Both the position numbers and the translations under genes were made by a program. A stretch of 64,000 bases of DNA from Sulfurospirillum sp001602955 (GTDB taxonomy: Bacteria > Campylobacterota > Campylobacteria > Campylobacterales > Sulfurospirillaceae): the NCBI GenBank assembly GCA_001602955.1, contig LVAC01000019.1, forward strand, positions 1 to 64,000, written 5' to 3'. How positions within the stretch are numbered: position 1 is the first letter of the stretch; each line of letters starts with the position of its first letter. This document shows, piece by piece, positions 44,430-54,526 of this stretch. The notes beneath the pieces are model-generated. The model was not told the DNA's origin, made no database searches, and was given only the letters and a program-made list of their open reading frames with translations.

Positions 44430-46484
44430 ATGAAGAGACGTTTATGCCTTTTATCGAGCTTTGTTGCAAGCTCATGCCTCCATGCGAACGAAATACAGCT
44501 TCTCGATGAGATCGTGAGCGTTGGAACGAAAAGTGAAAAGAGCGTGGAAGATCAGACCACGCATGTCGAGGTCATTACGTCTGAAACCATCGAAAATTCA
44601 GGGGCGAGCAATCTCTCCGAGGTTTTAAACGCCGCACCGTGGCTTTACGTCGCACCTTCGGGTAAGACGATCAGTATTCGCGGTATGGGACACTCCGACA
44701 CGCTTTTACTGATTGACGGCAAACGGGTGAATGGCGAATTTTCCAAAACTTATGAGTTGGAACGCATTGCTTCAGGGATGATCGAGCGCATCGAAATTCT
44801 CAAAGGAAGCTCCGCTTTGCTTTACGGAAGCGACGCAATGGGCGGTGTCATTAACATCATCACGAAAAAACCCTCCGACGAAACGGTAAGCGGTAATATC
44901 TCAATGGTCGGCGGTAGCGATAAAGCAGGTGCCGATCTGTTTGTCTCCGGCAAAGAGGAAAAACTCTCCTACAGCTTGTATGCCAACTATCTTAACCGCG
45001 ACGCGTATACAAAATCGAAAACGACCGATGTGAAAGTGATGCAAAGCAGTGTCGAAAAATCGCCCTCGGCATTGAGCGGTGCTTCTACGAGCTCTTTTGG
45101 CAAACTGCGAAGTGCACTCAAAGATAGCTATAGCATCAGCAACGACTACACCGACAATTTGGAAACAAAAAACGTCGGAATGTCCTTATCGTATGAATTT
45201 AGCGACTTTTTTACCGCATACGTGGAAGGAAGTTTTCTCGATGAGCAAAAAGACGGGCTTTACGTCAGCGAGAGTTATGCGACGAATTATAAAAACGGCA
45301 CCAATACGATTATGGTAAAGTACATTCCAGCCCACCAATACGACGACAATTAGCGTTTTAACCTTGCAACGGGATTTGATTATGCGCCAAGCGACTCTTT
45401 ACATGTAACGTACAATCTTGCCTATTCGAAGTACGAAAAAGAGCGAAAAGTCTATACGCCTTTGTGGAGCGAATTAGGGTACAGCTCACTGGAAGCGTCG
45501 CTTTCGAGTTTAAATATCTCCACGCTGGAGTATCTCACCAACGATGCGCAGATCACATGGACGATCAATGAGCAAAACCGCATCGTTACGGGGGCTGAAC
45601 ATCGCATCCATAACGTCACGTCAACTGCCTACGACGTGGATGATCGCACCTATACGGGCGCTTTTATTCAGCACGAAACAACGCCGTTTGAAAAGTTACA
45701 TGTAGTTTACGGCGTGCGTTACGATAGTACCTCTACCGACGAAGAGGAGACTTCGCTTAGCATCGGCGCAACCTACGATCTTTTAGAGAACGTGAAACTT
45801 AGAGCCAGTTACGCGCAAGGCTTTCGAAGCCCCGATGATCGAGAACTTTACGTCGATCAGACCAATCCCAACGGTAAAAAGATGTTAGGCGCAACCGTGA
45901 TTGACACGAGTGCGGGAAAAACAAGCACGTACGATCTCAAATCTGAAACGAGCGATACGACGGAAGTCGGCTTTGTGGCACACGGCGAGGGTTGGATATT
46001 GGATGTGGCGGCGTTTGATACGAAGATTGACGATCGCATCTCTCAGGTCTCTTACACCAATTACAACACCTTTGAAAACATCAGCGACAGCGAAATCAAA
46101 GGCGTTGAGACGACGTTTGACGTGTGGCTGAGTGAAATGGTGTGGATGCAACTGGGTTACACCTATCAAGACGCAAAAAACAAAACCGACGCTACAAAAC
46201 TCTCCGACGTGCCCGAGAGAATCGCTAGCATTTCGTTGAGTTACAAGCCGATCAAAAACCTTGAATTTCGCACCACGACCAAATACGTCGGCGAGCAAAG
46301 AGGAACGGACGATGAACAGGTGGGCGGTTTTAGCGTCACCAATGTTAAGGTGATCGCCAAAGAGGTTTTTTACCATACCGACTTGTTTGCGGGCATCGAC
46401 AATATCTTCCAAAAAGAGACGCCCGAATATTTGGGATTGTTGCCTGAAGCGGCGTATTATGTCGGGTTTAACTACAAATTTTAG
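44430..46484 (+). pseudogene. TonB-dependent receptor interrupted by an in-frame amber codon
   Basis: One frame of 685 codons reads as a complete receptor: signal peptide (to about 22), plug with SIRGMGHSDTLLLIDGKRVNG and LKGSSALLYGSDAMGGVINIITKK, barrel ending in GFNYKF. A TAG at 45351-45353 stops it after about 307 codons (HQYDDN-stop-RFNLATGFDY); downstream coding is intact in the same frame. Either a recent nonsense mutation, a sequencing error or suppression. CirA/FepA-like in the plug. ATG 44430 after AAAGGAG. Confidence 0.85.
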
Positions 46485-46492
46485 GAGATCGA

Positions 46493-46912
46493 ATGAAAAA
46501 ATATCTCTTAGCGATCCTTTTTTTATGGGTCGGACTTAACGCACAAGAGAAAAACGACAACCTCATTATCAACGATTTAATAGTCTTAACGATGCCGGGG
46601 CAAATGATCAAAAGCGGTCAAATAGAGGTCGGTAGCGAACAAATGGTGCGTATTATGGAAGAGGTTCAACCGTTGATGCACGTCAACCAAGCTAAAACGA
46701 ACGAAGCGTTCGGGCTTGAGAAACACGTGCAAAAACTCCTACGCCAAGGCAAATCCAAAGAGGACGTAAAAGCCTACTTAGACCAAATTGCCGTGATCAA
46801 ACGTGAAGCCATCGACATTAAAATCGATGCGTACAAAGCGTTTCAAGCCATTTTAACGCCGGAACAATGGCAAAAATACGTGGAACTCAGCGGGGCTAAA
46901 TCATCACAATGA
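46493..46912 (+). CDS. Periplasmic Spy/CpxP-like protein
   Basis: 139 residues: signal peptide (MKKYLLAILFLWVGLNA), then an all-helical chain with ILTPEQWQKYVEL near the end, the LTXXQ-like motif of the Spy/CpxP metal-stress family. Its stop overlaps the feoA start, so it belongs to the Feo operon and may sense or buffer metal in the periplasm. Confidence 0.6.
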   Translation: MKKYLLAILFLWVGLNAQEKNDNLIINDLIVLTMPGQMIKSGQIEVGSEQMVRIMEEVQPLMHVNQAKTNEAFGLEKHVQKLLRQGKSKEDVKAYLDQIAVIKREAIDIKIDAYKAFQAILTPEQWQKYVELSGAKSSQ

Positions 46913-47139
46913 AACGTTATTTGGACAGTTTGAAGCAAGGACAAACATGTAAAATTATCCAGATTGATTCTTCGGGTAAGCTCAAACAAAAATTATTGGA
47001 TATGGGATTTATTGTCGGGGCGGACATTGAAGTGGTGCGTGAAGCACCGCTTTACGATCCGATGGAGCTTCGTATCCATGCGTATTTCATTAGTCTCAGA
47101 CGTAGCGAAGCGGCTTTAGTGGAGGTGGAAGTATTATGA
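46909..47139 (+). CDS. feoA: FeoA ferrous iron transport protein
   Basis: 76-residue SH3-like cytosolic partner of FeoB. Family blocks KQGQTCKIIQID, KLLDMGFIVGADIEVV and PMELRIHAYFISLRRSEA are present. Overlaps neighbours on both sides by 4 bases. Confidence 0.92.
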   Translation: MKRYLDSLKQGQTCKIIQIDSSGKLKQKLLDMGFIVGADIEVVREAPLYDPMELRIHAYFISLRRSEAALVEVEVL

Positions 47140-49595
47140 TCAGAGTCGCTTTAGCGGGGCAACCCAATTGCGGAAAATCTACGATTTTTAACCTTATCAG
47201 CGGTATTCATCAATATGTTGCCAATTATCCGGGCGTTACGGTCGATAAAAAGGTCGGACGCTTCAGCCGGCAAAACGAAACAATAGAGATAGTGGATTTG
47301 CCCGGTACCTATTCGTTTAGTTCGTATTCTTTGGAAGAGTGCGTTGCCAAAAATTTTCTTTACGACGAAACGCCCGACGTGATTTTAAACATCGTAGACG
47401 CGTCCAATCTCAAACGCAATCTTTACCTAAGCTTTCAATTGCTAGAAATCGGTCTGCCCGTCGTGATCGTTTTAAATATGACGGATGTCGCCGCGCGCAG
47501 AGGAATGCATATCGATACGATAAAAATGGAAGCGTTATTGGGCTGTAAAGTTGTTTGTGCCAGCGGTGCAAAGGGAGAAGGAGCCGAAGCGATCATGCAA
47601 GCGGTCTTTTCGACGTATCGCCAAAAAGAACAAGACCGAAGGTTTACCTTACATTACGAAGCGTTGGAGTCGTTTATTCAAGAGATGAAAACCGCAATAG
47701 CCAATGTGGATACGGCGTTAAATAAGCGTTGGGCGGCGATTAAAATTTTAGAAGAAGATCGTGCGCTTATCGAAAAACTAGATTCCGATCCAAGGCGTTT
47801 GGCGGAAAAGGCGCAAGCATGCCAAGAGCGTTTTCGCGCCGCGCACCGTCAAGAGATAAGCGCATATTTAGCGGCAGTGCGTTACGACTCTGCTGCTATT
47901 GTCGCGCATCAGTGCGTTTATCTGAGTCCTAAAGCCCTCAAAGAGACTTTAACCGACAAAGTCGATAAAATCGTTTTAAACCGTTGGCTTTCTTTTCCGA
48001 TTTTACTGCTGATCATGGTCACGGTTTATGAACTTTCCATCGTCGGCGGCTACCAATTGACCGATTATACGTGGCCGATGTTAGCGGGATTTAAAAGCTT
48101 TGTTGTCGATCACTTGCCTGCGGCGGATTTGATCAACGTTCCGATGATTACGGATTTATCCGTTTGGATGCTCAACAGTGCCAATGCCTTGCTTAATTAT
48201 ATCCCCGTCTTTTTCATCTTGTTTGCGATGATCGCCGTGATGGAAGATGTGGGCTATATGCCGCGTTTGGCGTTTATCTTAGACCGCGTCTTTAAAAAAT
48301 TCGGTCTGCACGGCCAATCCACGCTTCCGTTGGTTTTGGGCGGTGCGATGGTCGGCGGGTGCGCGGTTCCTGGAGTGATGTCGACCAAAGGCATTGCCGA
48401 TGAGAGAGCGCGTATGGCGACCATTTTGGCGGTACCGTATATGAACTGCTTAGCCAAAGTACCGTTTTACACGCTGATATTAGGCGCGTTTTTCAAAGAA
48501 GAGATGGGAATGATGATGTTTTACATCTCGACCGTAACGCTTTTTATCGCTTTGATCGTCTCCAAATTGCTTACGAGTACCCTTTTACGAACCCGCGAAA
48601 CCGCGCCTTTTGTGATGGAGCTTCCGCCCTATCACCTCCCGACGTTTAAGGGCGTGTTGTTGCGTGCCGCTCAGAGGGTTTGGGTGTACGTTAAAAAAGT
48701 CGTGAGTATCGTACTCGTCGTAGCGATGGCGTTGTTTGCCTTGTTGCAATTTCCGGGTCTTGAAGCAAGCTCAAAACGTGCGTTTGACGAAAAAGTCGAA
48801 AAAGCGTTGAGCGATTTTGATAGCAAAGTGAACGCCAATACGTACTATGTTCGAATCGATACGAGAGAGAAAGTCTCAACTCTTTTAAATGCCTATGACA
48901 TGTATAAATCAAAACGTATGATCGTATCGGGAAACGAAGAGGCTAAAAAAGTCGATGAAACGTTTTTAAAAACCTATCCGGATTTTTTTATTTTGATTAA
49001 GCCTCAAGCGGATCCAGCGGCAAAAACCGTCAATAACGCCTTACGCGAACTCTCAAACATCCGCAAAGATCTTTTGCGTCAGATTAAAAACGAAAAGATC
49101 GAAAAGAGCTTTTTAGGAATCATCGGACACGCCGTCGAGCCGTTGACGCGTTATGCCGGATTTGATTGGAAAATCAACGTCGCCTTTTTAAGTTCGTTTG
49201 CCGCGCGTGAGAGTGCGGTAGCAACGCTGGGTTCTTTATACGAAAATCCAAAAGCGAGTTCCGTGCGTGCCGAAGACGCCATGGTCGATAACGGCGGCTA
49301 TTCGTCGCTCAATGCCGTAGCGATTTTAATTTTTATGATTTTAACGCCGCCGTGCATTGCGACGATGATCGTGGTCAAAATGCAATCTGATAGTTACCGA
49401 TGGATGCTCTTTGCCACCTTCTTCCCGATAACGCTCGGTATCGTATCGGCGTCTGTGATTTTTTCTCTCGGGAATGCTTTGGCTTGGAGCGGTTTGGAAG
49501 CTATGGGGTACTTTTATGCGAGTGTCGTCGGTATCGCTCTGGTCTTAGGACTTATTCCGAGTCGCATCAAGGCTTGGTCATACGCGAAAGATTAA
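47136..49595 (+). CDS. feoB: FeoB ferrous iron transporter
   Basis: 819-residue inner-membrane importer of Fe(II). N-terminal G domain: G1 GQPNCGKST, G2 NYPGVTVD, G3 DLPGTYS, G4 NMTD. Gate repeats with the Cys of GGCAVPGVMSTKGI and the later FAARESAVATLG. About eight to ten TM helices; a roughly 100-residue soluble insert sits near 545-645. Forms an operon with feoA and the Spy-like gene. Confidence 0.94.
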   Translation: MIRVALAGQPNCGKSTIFNLISGIHQYVANYPGVTVDKKVGRFSRQNETIEIVDLPGTYSFSSYSLEECVAKNFLYDETPDVILNIVDASNLKRNLYLSFQLLEIGLPVVIVLNMTDVAARRGMHIDTIKMEALLGCKVVCASGAKGEGAEAIMQAVFSTYRQKEQDRRFTLHYEALESFIQEMKTAIANVDTALNKRWAAIKILEEDRALIEKLDSDPRRLAEKAQACQERFRAAHRQEISAYLAAVRYDSAAIVAHQCVYLSPKALKETLTDKVDKIVLNRWLSFPILLLIMVTVYELSIVGGYQLTDYTWPMLAGFKSFVVDHLPAADLINVPMITDLSVWMLNSANALLNYIPVFFILFAMIAVMEDVGYMPRLAFILDRVFKKFGLHGQSTLPLVLGGAMVGGCAVPGVMSTKGIADERARMATILAVPYMNCLAKVPFYTLILGAFFKEEMGMMMFYISTVTLFIALIVSKLLTSTLLRTRETAPFVMELPPYHLPTFKGVLLRAAQRVWVYVKKVVSIVLVVAMALFALLQFPGLEASSKRAFDEKVEKALSDFDSKVNANTYYVRIDTREKVSTLLNAYDMYKSKRMIVSGNEEAKKVDETFLKTYPDFFILIKPQADPAAKTVNNALRELSNIRKDLLRQIKNEKIEKSFLGIIGHAVEPLTRYAGFDWKINVAFLSSFAARESAVATLGSLYENPKASSVRAEDAMVDNGGYSSLNAVAILIFMILTPPCIATMIVVKMQSDSYRWMLFATFFPITLGIVSASVIFSLGNALAWSGLEAMGYFYASVVGIALVLGLIPSRIKAWSYAKD

Positions 49596-49600
49596 AAATT

Positions 49601-49670
49601 AAATTATCAGTTAATAATTATTATTCTTTAATAGATAATAGCTATAATTTCACTATCATCAATCTAAATA
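49601..49670 (+). promoter_or_regulatory. dps promoter region with Fur/PerR-like AT-rich repeats
   Basis: TATAAT at 49643-49648. Overlapping AT-rich stretches AATTATCAGTTAATAATTAT and GATAATAGCTATAATTTCAC resemble Fur or PerR operators. Which regulator binds is undetermined. Confidence 0.4.
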
Positions 49671-49681
49671 AGGAGTATCCG

Positions 49682-50119
49682 ATGTCAAAAGTCATTCAAC
49701 ACTTACAAGAGATCCAAGCAGACAGCCACGTGCTTTACGTCACGATTCACAATTACCATTGGAACGTTAAAGGCTTACAGTTCTTTGCGGTTCACGAAGC
49801 AACCGAAAAATTGTACGACGCCATGTCCGAAATCTTCGATGAGACGGCAGAACGTATTTTACAATTAGGCGGTACGCCTTTAGTCAGCATTTCCGAGATT
49901 ACGGCAAAAACGACGCTCAAAGAAGAGACGAAAAAATCTTTCGCGGTCAAAGAGGTGATCGAAAACATTGCTAAAATACTCGAAGGAATGCTTGCCCAAT
50001 GGAAAAAGCTTTCTACGCTAGCCGAAGAAGTACGTGATACGACGACGATGACTATGGCGGACGATAAAGTGGCCGGTCTTGAAAAACAGTTGTGGATGTA
50101 CCGCGCAACCTTAGCCTAA
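49682..50119 (+). CDS. dps: Dps ferritin-like DNA-protection/iron-storage protein
   Basis: 145 residues forming dodecamers that oxidise and store iron and protect DNA. Inter-subunit ferroxidase residues are in TIHNYHWNVKG and HEATEKLYDAMSEIFDETAERI. ATG 49682 follows AAGGAGTATCC; a longer in-frame reading lies in feoB and is rejected. Confidence 0.93.
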   Translation: MSKVIQHLQEIQADSHVLYVTIHNYHWNVKGLQFFAVHEATEKLYDAMSEIFDETAERILQLGGTPLVSISEITAKTTLKEETKKSFAVKEVIENIAKILEGMLAQWKKLSTLAEEVRDTTTMTMADDKVAGLEKQLWMYRATLA

Positions 50120-50132
50120 GCCTCTTGAAACG

Positions 50133-50160
50133 GCACACGCTTTCATGCGTGTGCTTTCTT
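50133..50160 (+). terminator. Rho-independent terminator after dps
   Basis: Perfect 8-base stem GCACACGC and GCGTGTGC with a TTTCAT loop, followed by TTTCTT. Confidence 0.75.
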
Positions 50161-50300
50161 ACATGTAAGAATAAGAATCGAACTGCATCTTTTTTTGTCT
50201 TTAAGCGTTAGAAATAAAGCTCACAATTCTCTAGGACTAAATGAGTTTTTGATAGTAAGAATCATATTATAAGAAATTAAGTTCCTTTTGTCTATTATAC

Positions 50301-50318
50301 GATAACAATTATCAAGAT
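50301..50318 (+). promoter_or_regulatory. Fur box before porin-Fur-ATPase operon
   Basis: GATAACAATTATCAAGAT is a Fur-box-like palindrome 13 bases before the porin start codon. Confidence 0.6.
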
Positions 50319-50330
50319 AAAGGAACAGAG

Positions 50331-51497
50331 ATGAAGTATACCTATTCACGTATCGTCGGTGCGTTGGTTTTAGGCGGTACGCTAGGTTTTGCGGCGGATG
50401 CGGGCAATTTGGAAGAGGCGTTAAGTCAAGGCGAAATATCGGCAAGTGTCGGAGTTTACGGGCAATATTCTAACCATCAAGGCGGAACGAAAGATAGCGG
50501 GTTTTCCAACGGTTTTACGGAAATCGGATTTGAAACGGCTCCGTTGTACGGCGTTAGTTTAGGCGTACGTGGATTCGGCAGTGCCAAAATCGGCGAAAAA
50601 GAGGACGGTGACTATAAAGCCGAGGGCGCGATTGAAGACAATGCCGTGCTTTCCGAAGCGTTTATCAAAATCGAACACGAGGGGATGGGGAAAGTCGTCC
50701 TCGGACGTCAAGCGGTCGATTTTAATTGGTTGACCGATTATATCGAAGGTGCGAGCGTTGAACTAAGTGCCCTTGAAAATCTCGTCGTTACGATGGCTTG
50801 GGCGCGTAAATATGCGGTCGTAGGCTTTGACGAAGTTTCTGAAGAATTCGGGAAGGTCAACGGAAACGACGGTCTTTACATGTTAGAAGTCAAATACACG
50901 CCGATCGAAGCATTGGAGCTTAATCCTTACGTCTATTACGGCGAAAATCTCTTCGGCGCTTACGGTATGAAAGCCGTGTTAAGCCTTGAGCCAAGCGATG
51001 CGCTTAAGACGACGACGATGCTTCATTATGCAAAGATTAACAGCGACGCGACCACCGAAGAAGACGACGGATCGGGCTCTATGGTGGAAGTGAACGTTAA
51101 AGACGGTTCGTTTATGCAAGCCGAACAGGGATTTGAGTTTGCCGGAACCTTGCTTGCTTTGGGTTACGTGAAAGTCGATAAAGACGGTCTAGGCGGGTTA
51201 GGCGAAGTCGGCGATCAAATGCCTTTGGAAGACGGTAACCATATCTTGGATGCCGATGCCAAAACGCCTTATATTCGTGCGGAGTACGAGATCGAAGGCG
51301 TCAAACTCTCCGCTCTTTACGCGCAAACGAAATACGACGATGCTGGTTTAAGTCTGAAAGAAAAAGAGTTGGACCTTAGCGTCGGTTACGAGATTATCAA
51401 AAATCTTGAAGCATCTTTGATTTACGTCAATGTCGACAACGACACAAAATCCGACAGCTATAACGCGTTTAAAGCGCTCGTTCAATACACCTTCTAA
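50331..51497 (+). CDS. Outer-membrane porin-like protein, iron-regulated
   Basis: 388 residues. Signal peptide (MKYTYSRIVGALVLGGTLGFA), then amphipathic beta strands and a terminal ALVQYTF with final Phe typical of outer-membrane barrels. Resembles Campylobacterota Opr-type porins. A Fur-like box lies just upstream, and the Fur-family gene starts 1 base after the stop. It may pass iron chelates or counter-ions; substrate unknown. Confidence 0.72.
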   Translation: MKYTYSRIVGALVLGGTLGFAADAGNLEEALSQGEISASVGVYGQYSNHQGGTKDSGFSNGFTEIGFETAPLYGVSLGVRGFGSAKIGEKEDGDYKAEGAIEDNAVLSEAFIKIEHEGMGKVVLGRQAVDFNWLTDYIEGASVELSALENLVVTMAWARKYAVVGFDEVSEEFGKVNGNDGLYMLEVKYTPIEALELNPYVYYGENLFGAYGMKAVLSLEPSDALKTTTMLHYAKINSDATTEEDDGSGSMVEVNVKDGSFMQAEQGFEFAGTLLALGYVKVDKDGLGGLGEVGDQMPLEDGNHILDADAKTPYIRAEYEIEGVKLSALYAQTKYDDAGLSLKEKELDLSVGYEIIKNLEASLIYVNVDNDTKSDSYNAFKALVQYTF

Positions 51498-51498
51498 C

Positions 51499-51984
51499 AT
51501 GCAAGAGCACCCTATCAACGTTAACGAAGATGAAAACGCTTCGTTAACGTTTGAGGCTTTTTACAAGCGTTTTCAAAAGATGACATGTAGCGTTAAATTA
51601 CGCCATTCCGATCAGCGAGAGACGCTTTTGAAAGTGCTTTTTAAGACCCAAAAGCATCTGAGTGCCAAAGAGATTCAAACGCTTTTAAAAAACGAACATC
51701 GCGTCGGCGTTTCGCTTGCGACGGTGTACAAACAGCTTTTACTTTTAGAAATGTTAGACCTAGCAAGCGTCGTCGTTACGTTTCCGAAAAAAACCAAACG
51801 GTATCGTTTAAAACACACCTTTCATCACGATCATTTGGTGTGCGTGAAGTGCGGACGGATTATTCCTTTTTACGATCCGGTAATCGAAACCGAGCAAGAA
51901 GCGATTCTTGCCCACCATCATTTTACAGGCATCCACCATACGATGGTTTTGTACGGTATATGCGAAAGGTGTCACCGTGAATGA
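51499..51984 (+). CDS. Fur-family transcriptional regulator
   Basis: 161 residues. Winged helix with LRHSDQRETLLKVLF and VSLATVYKQLLLLE; dimer/metal domain HHDHLVCVKCGRI and a C-terminal GICERCHRE, giving two Cys-X-X-Cys structural zinc pairs. Whether it is the main Fur, PerR or a paralogue cannot be decided. It starts immediately after the porin and overlaps the P-type ATPase start by 8 bases, so it is embedded in a metal-transport operon and probably autoregulated from the box before the porin. Confidence 0.85.
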   Translation: MQEHPINVNEDENASLTFEAFYKRFQKMTCSVKLRHSDQRETLLKVLFKTQKHLSAKEIQTLLKNEHRVGVSLATVYKQLLLLEMLDLASVVVTFPKKTKRYRLKHTFHHDHLVCVKCGRIIPFYDPVIETEQEAILAHHHFTGIHHTMVLYGICERCHRE

Positions 51985-54148
51985 AATGATACTTAAAAGT
52001 TCCGTTGCGGGACGTGCGCGTTTTAAATACGGCGCGTTTAAGCACTTAGATGAAAAGGCGTTGGAAGCTTTATTAGGTTTACATGTCGATTCGTTTCGCG
52101 TCAATCGCGCCTGTGCTTCGTTAGTCGTTTACTTCGATCCGCTGAAAACGACGCTTCAAACGATTATCGATCTTTTGCAAAAACGCTTTGAAACCGCTAC
52201 GCTAATGCCTCACGTTTCCTCCCCCGCTGCGCTCTATTGTCCTTCGTGCGCTTCGTGTAGCGCCTGCGAATCTAAAATCAATTCTCCTCAATCATGGCGA
52301 TCCAAAATCTGGAGTTTTGTTGCGCTTTGCGGCTATGCGCTTTATCTGTTGGTTTCCGAAACGTTTTTCGGCGCAAGTGCTTTCGCGTTGCCTCTGCCCT
52401 TAACCGCGTTGGTGGCATTGGCGGCGGCAATTCCTTTATTGCACGAAGCGTATGCGGATTTTAAAGCAGGACGTTTTAGTTTGCATTCGTTTATGGCAAT
52501 CGCGCTTTTAGGGGCGATCGTAGGAGGCGAAGCGACGGCGGCATTTGAAATCGTCTTTATTTTGCGCGGCGGAATGTTGTTGGAAGAGTATACGGCGGAG
52601 CGTTCTAAAAAACAGATTCACGAACTGATGGCACTTGGGATTAAAAAAGCGTACGTGCTCGTCGATGAGATTGAAGTGGAAACCGATGTTTCCGCTATCC
52701 GCGAGGGCGATACCGTCGTAGCGAGAAGCGGCGAGAGAATCGCGGTTGACGGCATGATCGTAGAAGGCAGTGCCGAAATCGACGAATCGGCGATTAACGG
52801 ACGGAGTGAGCCGGCATTTAAGACGTTAGACGAGACGGTTTACGCCAATACTTTAGTGCAAAGCGGACGCATTTATATTCGCGTGAGCGCGACGGGCGAA
52901 CAAACCTATTTGGCGCGTATGATCGCTCAAGTCGAAGCGTCGTTGGCGCAAAAGTCGCCGAGCGAAGTCGCCGCCGATCGGCTTGCGGCACGGTTACTTA
53001 CGTTAGGCACGTTTTTAACCGGAGCCACTTTTTTACTCACCGGTTCATGGCTACGCGCATTTTCGGTTATGATCGTGATGTCCTGCCCGTGCGCGACGAT
53101 ACTTGCCGCGAGTACCGCGATCAGTGCGGGTATCGCAAAAGGGGCGAAAAAAGGTGTTTTGATTAAAGGCGGTGCCTATTTGGAAGCTATCAGCCGGAGC
53201 GAAGTTTTTTGTTTCGACAAAACGGGCACGTTGACCACGGGCGAGCCGAAACTCGTTCAGAGTATTTGCGCGGAAGGTATTTTGGCCCATGATCTTTTAT
53301 GTACCGCCGCCCTTGCCGAACACCACAATAGCCATCCTATCGGTATCGCGATCACGAAAGCCGCGGCATTGGCAGGCTTTACATGTCACGAAGACAATCC
53401 GAGCGACATTTTTGCGGGTCTTGGCGTACGACTCAAAGATCACGCCGGCGATATTGCGGTTGGAAACGCGAAATGGATGGCGCAAAACGGCGTGGATATT
53501 TCATCCTTACATGTACAAAGTTCGCAAGCATTTTTAGAGGGGTATAGCGTCGTGTATGTTGCACGCGGGAGTCGATTGTTGGGCTTTTTGAGCTTAGAAC
53601 ACACGGTAAGGGCGGGAACGCTTGCGATGCTTCAAGGGCTTCGTAAACGGGGCGTTAAACATCTGGTGCTTTTAAGCGGCGACGAAGAGACGGTCGCGCG
53701 CGCGTTTGGGCGTACGTACGGGTTTGACGAAGTGCATGCTAACGTGATGCCCGAAGAAAAAGCCGACGTCGTTGAAGCTTTAAAAACGCGATATACCAAC
53801 GTCGTCATGGTCGGAGACGGCATTAACGATACGTTGGCGATGAGTAAAGCCGACGTTGCGATTTCGTTTGCGAGCGGAGGAAGCGAAGCGGCGATCGAAG
53901 TTTCCAATATAGCGGTTACCGATAGTAATCCCGATGCGATTTTACATCTTTTTGATCTTTCCAAAGAGAGCCTGCGCGTCATCAATCAAAATTATTGGAT
54001 CGGTACGGGAACCAATTTAGCAAGCGTCGCGTTTGCCGCGGTCGGAGCGTTACCGCCGGTGCTTGCCGGCGCGATGCATATCGCCCATACGGTCGGCATC
54101 ATGGCAAATTCGTCACGGATTGCATGGAACAATGATAATAATTCTTAA
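51977..54148 (+). CDS. P1B-type heavy-metal ATPase with HMA-like N-terminus lacking CxxC
   Basis: About 723 residues from GTG 51977 (AAAGGT upstream; ATG 51986 is an alternative). The N-terminal HMA-like domain (4-72) has AGRARFK in place of CxxC, then a Cys cluster YCPSCASCSACES (about 90-102). Six or more TM helices, transport motif SCPCAT (C370-P-C372), phosphorylation site DKTGTLTTGE (D414), HP-type motif in NSHPIGIA and hinge GDGINDTLAMS. CPC suggests Cu or Zn/Cd-type chemistry, but the iron-rich setting leaves the metal open. A Fur-like box overlaps its stop codon. Confidence 0.85.
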   Translation: MNEMILKSSVAGRARFKYGAFKHLDEKALEALLGLHVDSFRVNRACASLVVYFDPLKTTLQTIIDLLQKRFETATLMPHVSSPAALYCPSCASCSACESKINSPQSWRSKIWSFVALCGYALYLLVSETFFGASAFALPLPLTALVALAAAIPLLHEAYADFKAGRFSLHSFMAIALLGAIVGGEATAAFEIVFILRGGMLLEEYTAERSKKQIHELMALGIKKAYVLVDEIEVETDVSAIREGDTVVARSGERIAVDGMIVEGSAEIDESAINGRSEPAFKTLDETVYANTLVQSGRIYIRVSATGEQTYLARMIAQVEASLAQKSPSEVAADRLAARLLTLGTFLTGATFLLTGSWLRAFSVMIVMSCPCATILAASTAISAGIAKGAKKGVLIKGGAYLEAISRSEVFCFDKTGTLTTGEPKLVQSICAEGILAHDLLCTAALAEHHNSHPIGIAITKAAALAGFTCHEDNPSDIFAGLGVRLKDHAGDIAVGNAKWMAQNGVDISSLHVQSSQAFLEGYSVVYVARGSRLLGFLSLEHTVRAGTLAMLQGLRKRGVKHLVLLSGDEETVARAFGRTYGFDEVHANVMPEEKADVVEALKTRYTNVVMVGDGINDTLAMSKADVAISFASGGSEAAIEVSNIAVTDSNPDAILHLFDLSKESLRVINQNYWIGTGTNLASVAFAAVGALPPVLAGAMHIAHTVGIMANSSRIAWNNDNNS
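54131..54148 (+). promoter_or_regulatory. Fur-box-like site overlapping ATPase stop, before fez-type operon
   Basis: AATGATAATAATTCTTAA matches Fur half-sites and spans the last codons of the upstream ATPase gene. A possible promoter follows: TTGACT (54161-54166) and TAGAAT (54182-54187), only 15 bases apart. This would give the next operon its own iron control. Confidence 0.55.
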
Positions 54149-54207
54149 AAAATGTTAAGTTTGACTTCAGTTATAAATTTTTAGAATGCAATCAAAAGGA
54201 TCAACGA

Positions 54208-54525
54208 ATGGAGATTACCGCTGAAAAACTTGTCGAATTAGGTCGTTATTTTTCGATCGTTCATCAGATTAAAGGACGCCTTCGCGTACGTGTAAACCCC
54301 AAAATTAAATCGCACGGCGAAACGGTTTGCATCGAAGACATTGAGGCGTTGCCTCAAAAAATCGAGGGCATCAAAAGCCTTAAAATCAATAAAATCGTAG
54401 GTTCCGTTACGATCGAGTACGATCCTACTCTTTTTCCAGATCATCTCTGGAGCAATCTGCTCAAAGGCGAGAATTTAGAGGAGATTATCGCCGTTTTAAC
54501 AAAGCTATCAAAGGAGTTTGTCTAA
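54208..54525 (+). CDS. Stand-alone HMA-like protein with Arg motif
   Basis: 105 residues, cytoplasmic. Predicted beta-alpha-beta fold: VHQIKGRLRVRVNP in the first strand and loop, IEALPQKIEGIKSLKINK, then GSVTIEYDPTLFPD. The normal metal-binding Cys-X-X-Cys is replaced by GRLRVR. The same module begins both P-type ATPases of this region. First gene of the candidate ferrosome operon; ferritin-like gene follows after 1 base. RBS AAAGGATCAACG. Confidence 0.7.
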   Translation: MEITAEKLVELGRYFSIVHQIKGRLRVRVNPKIKSHGETVCIEDIEALPQKIEGIKSLKINKIVGSVTIEYDPTLFPDHLWSNLLKGENLEEIIAVLTKLSKEFV

Positions 54526-54526
54526 G

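Noticed and set aside
45351..45353. TAG read as pyrrolysine or programmed recoding
   Set aside because: No pyl genes or recoding context; a nonsense mutation or sequencing error is simpler.
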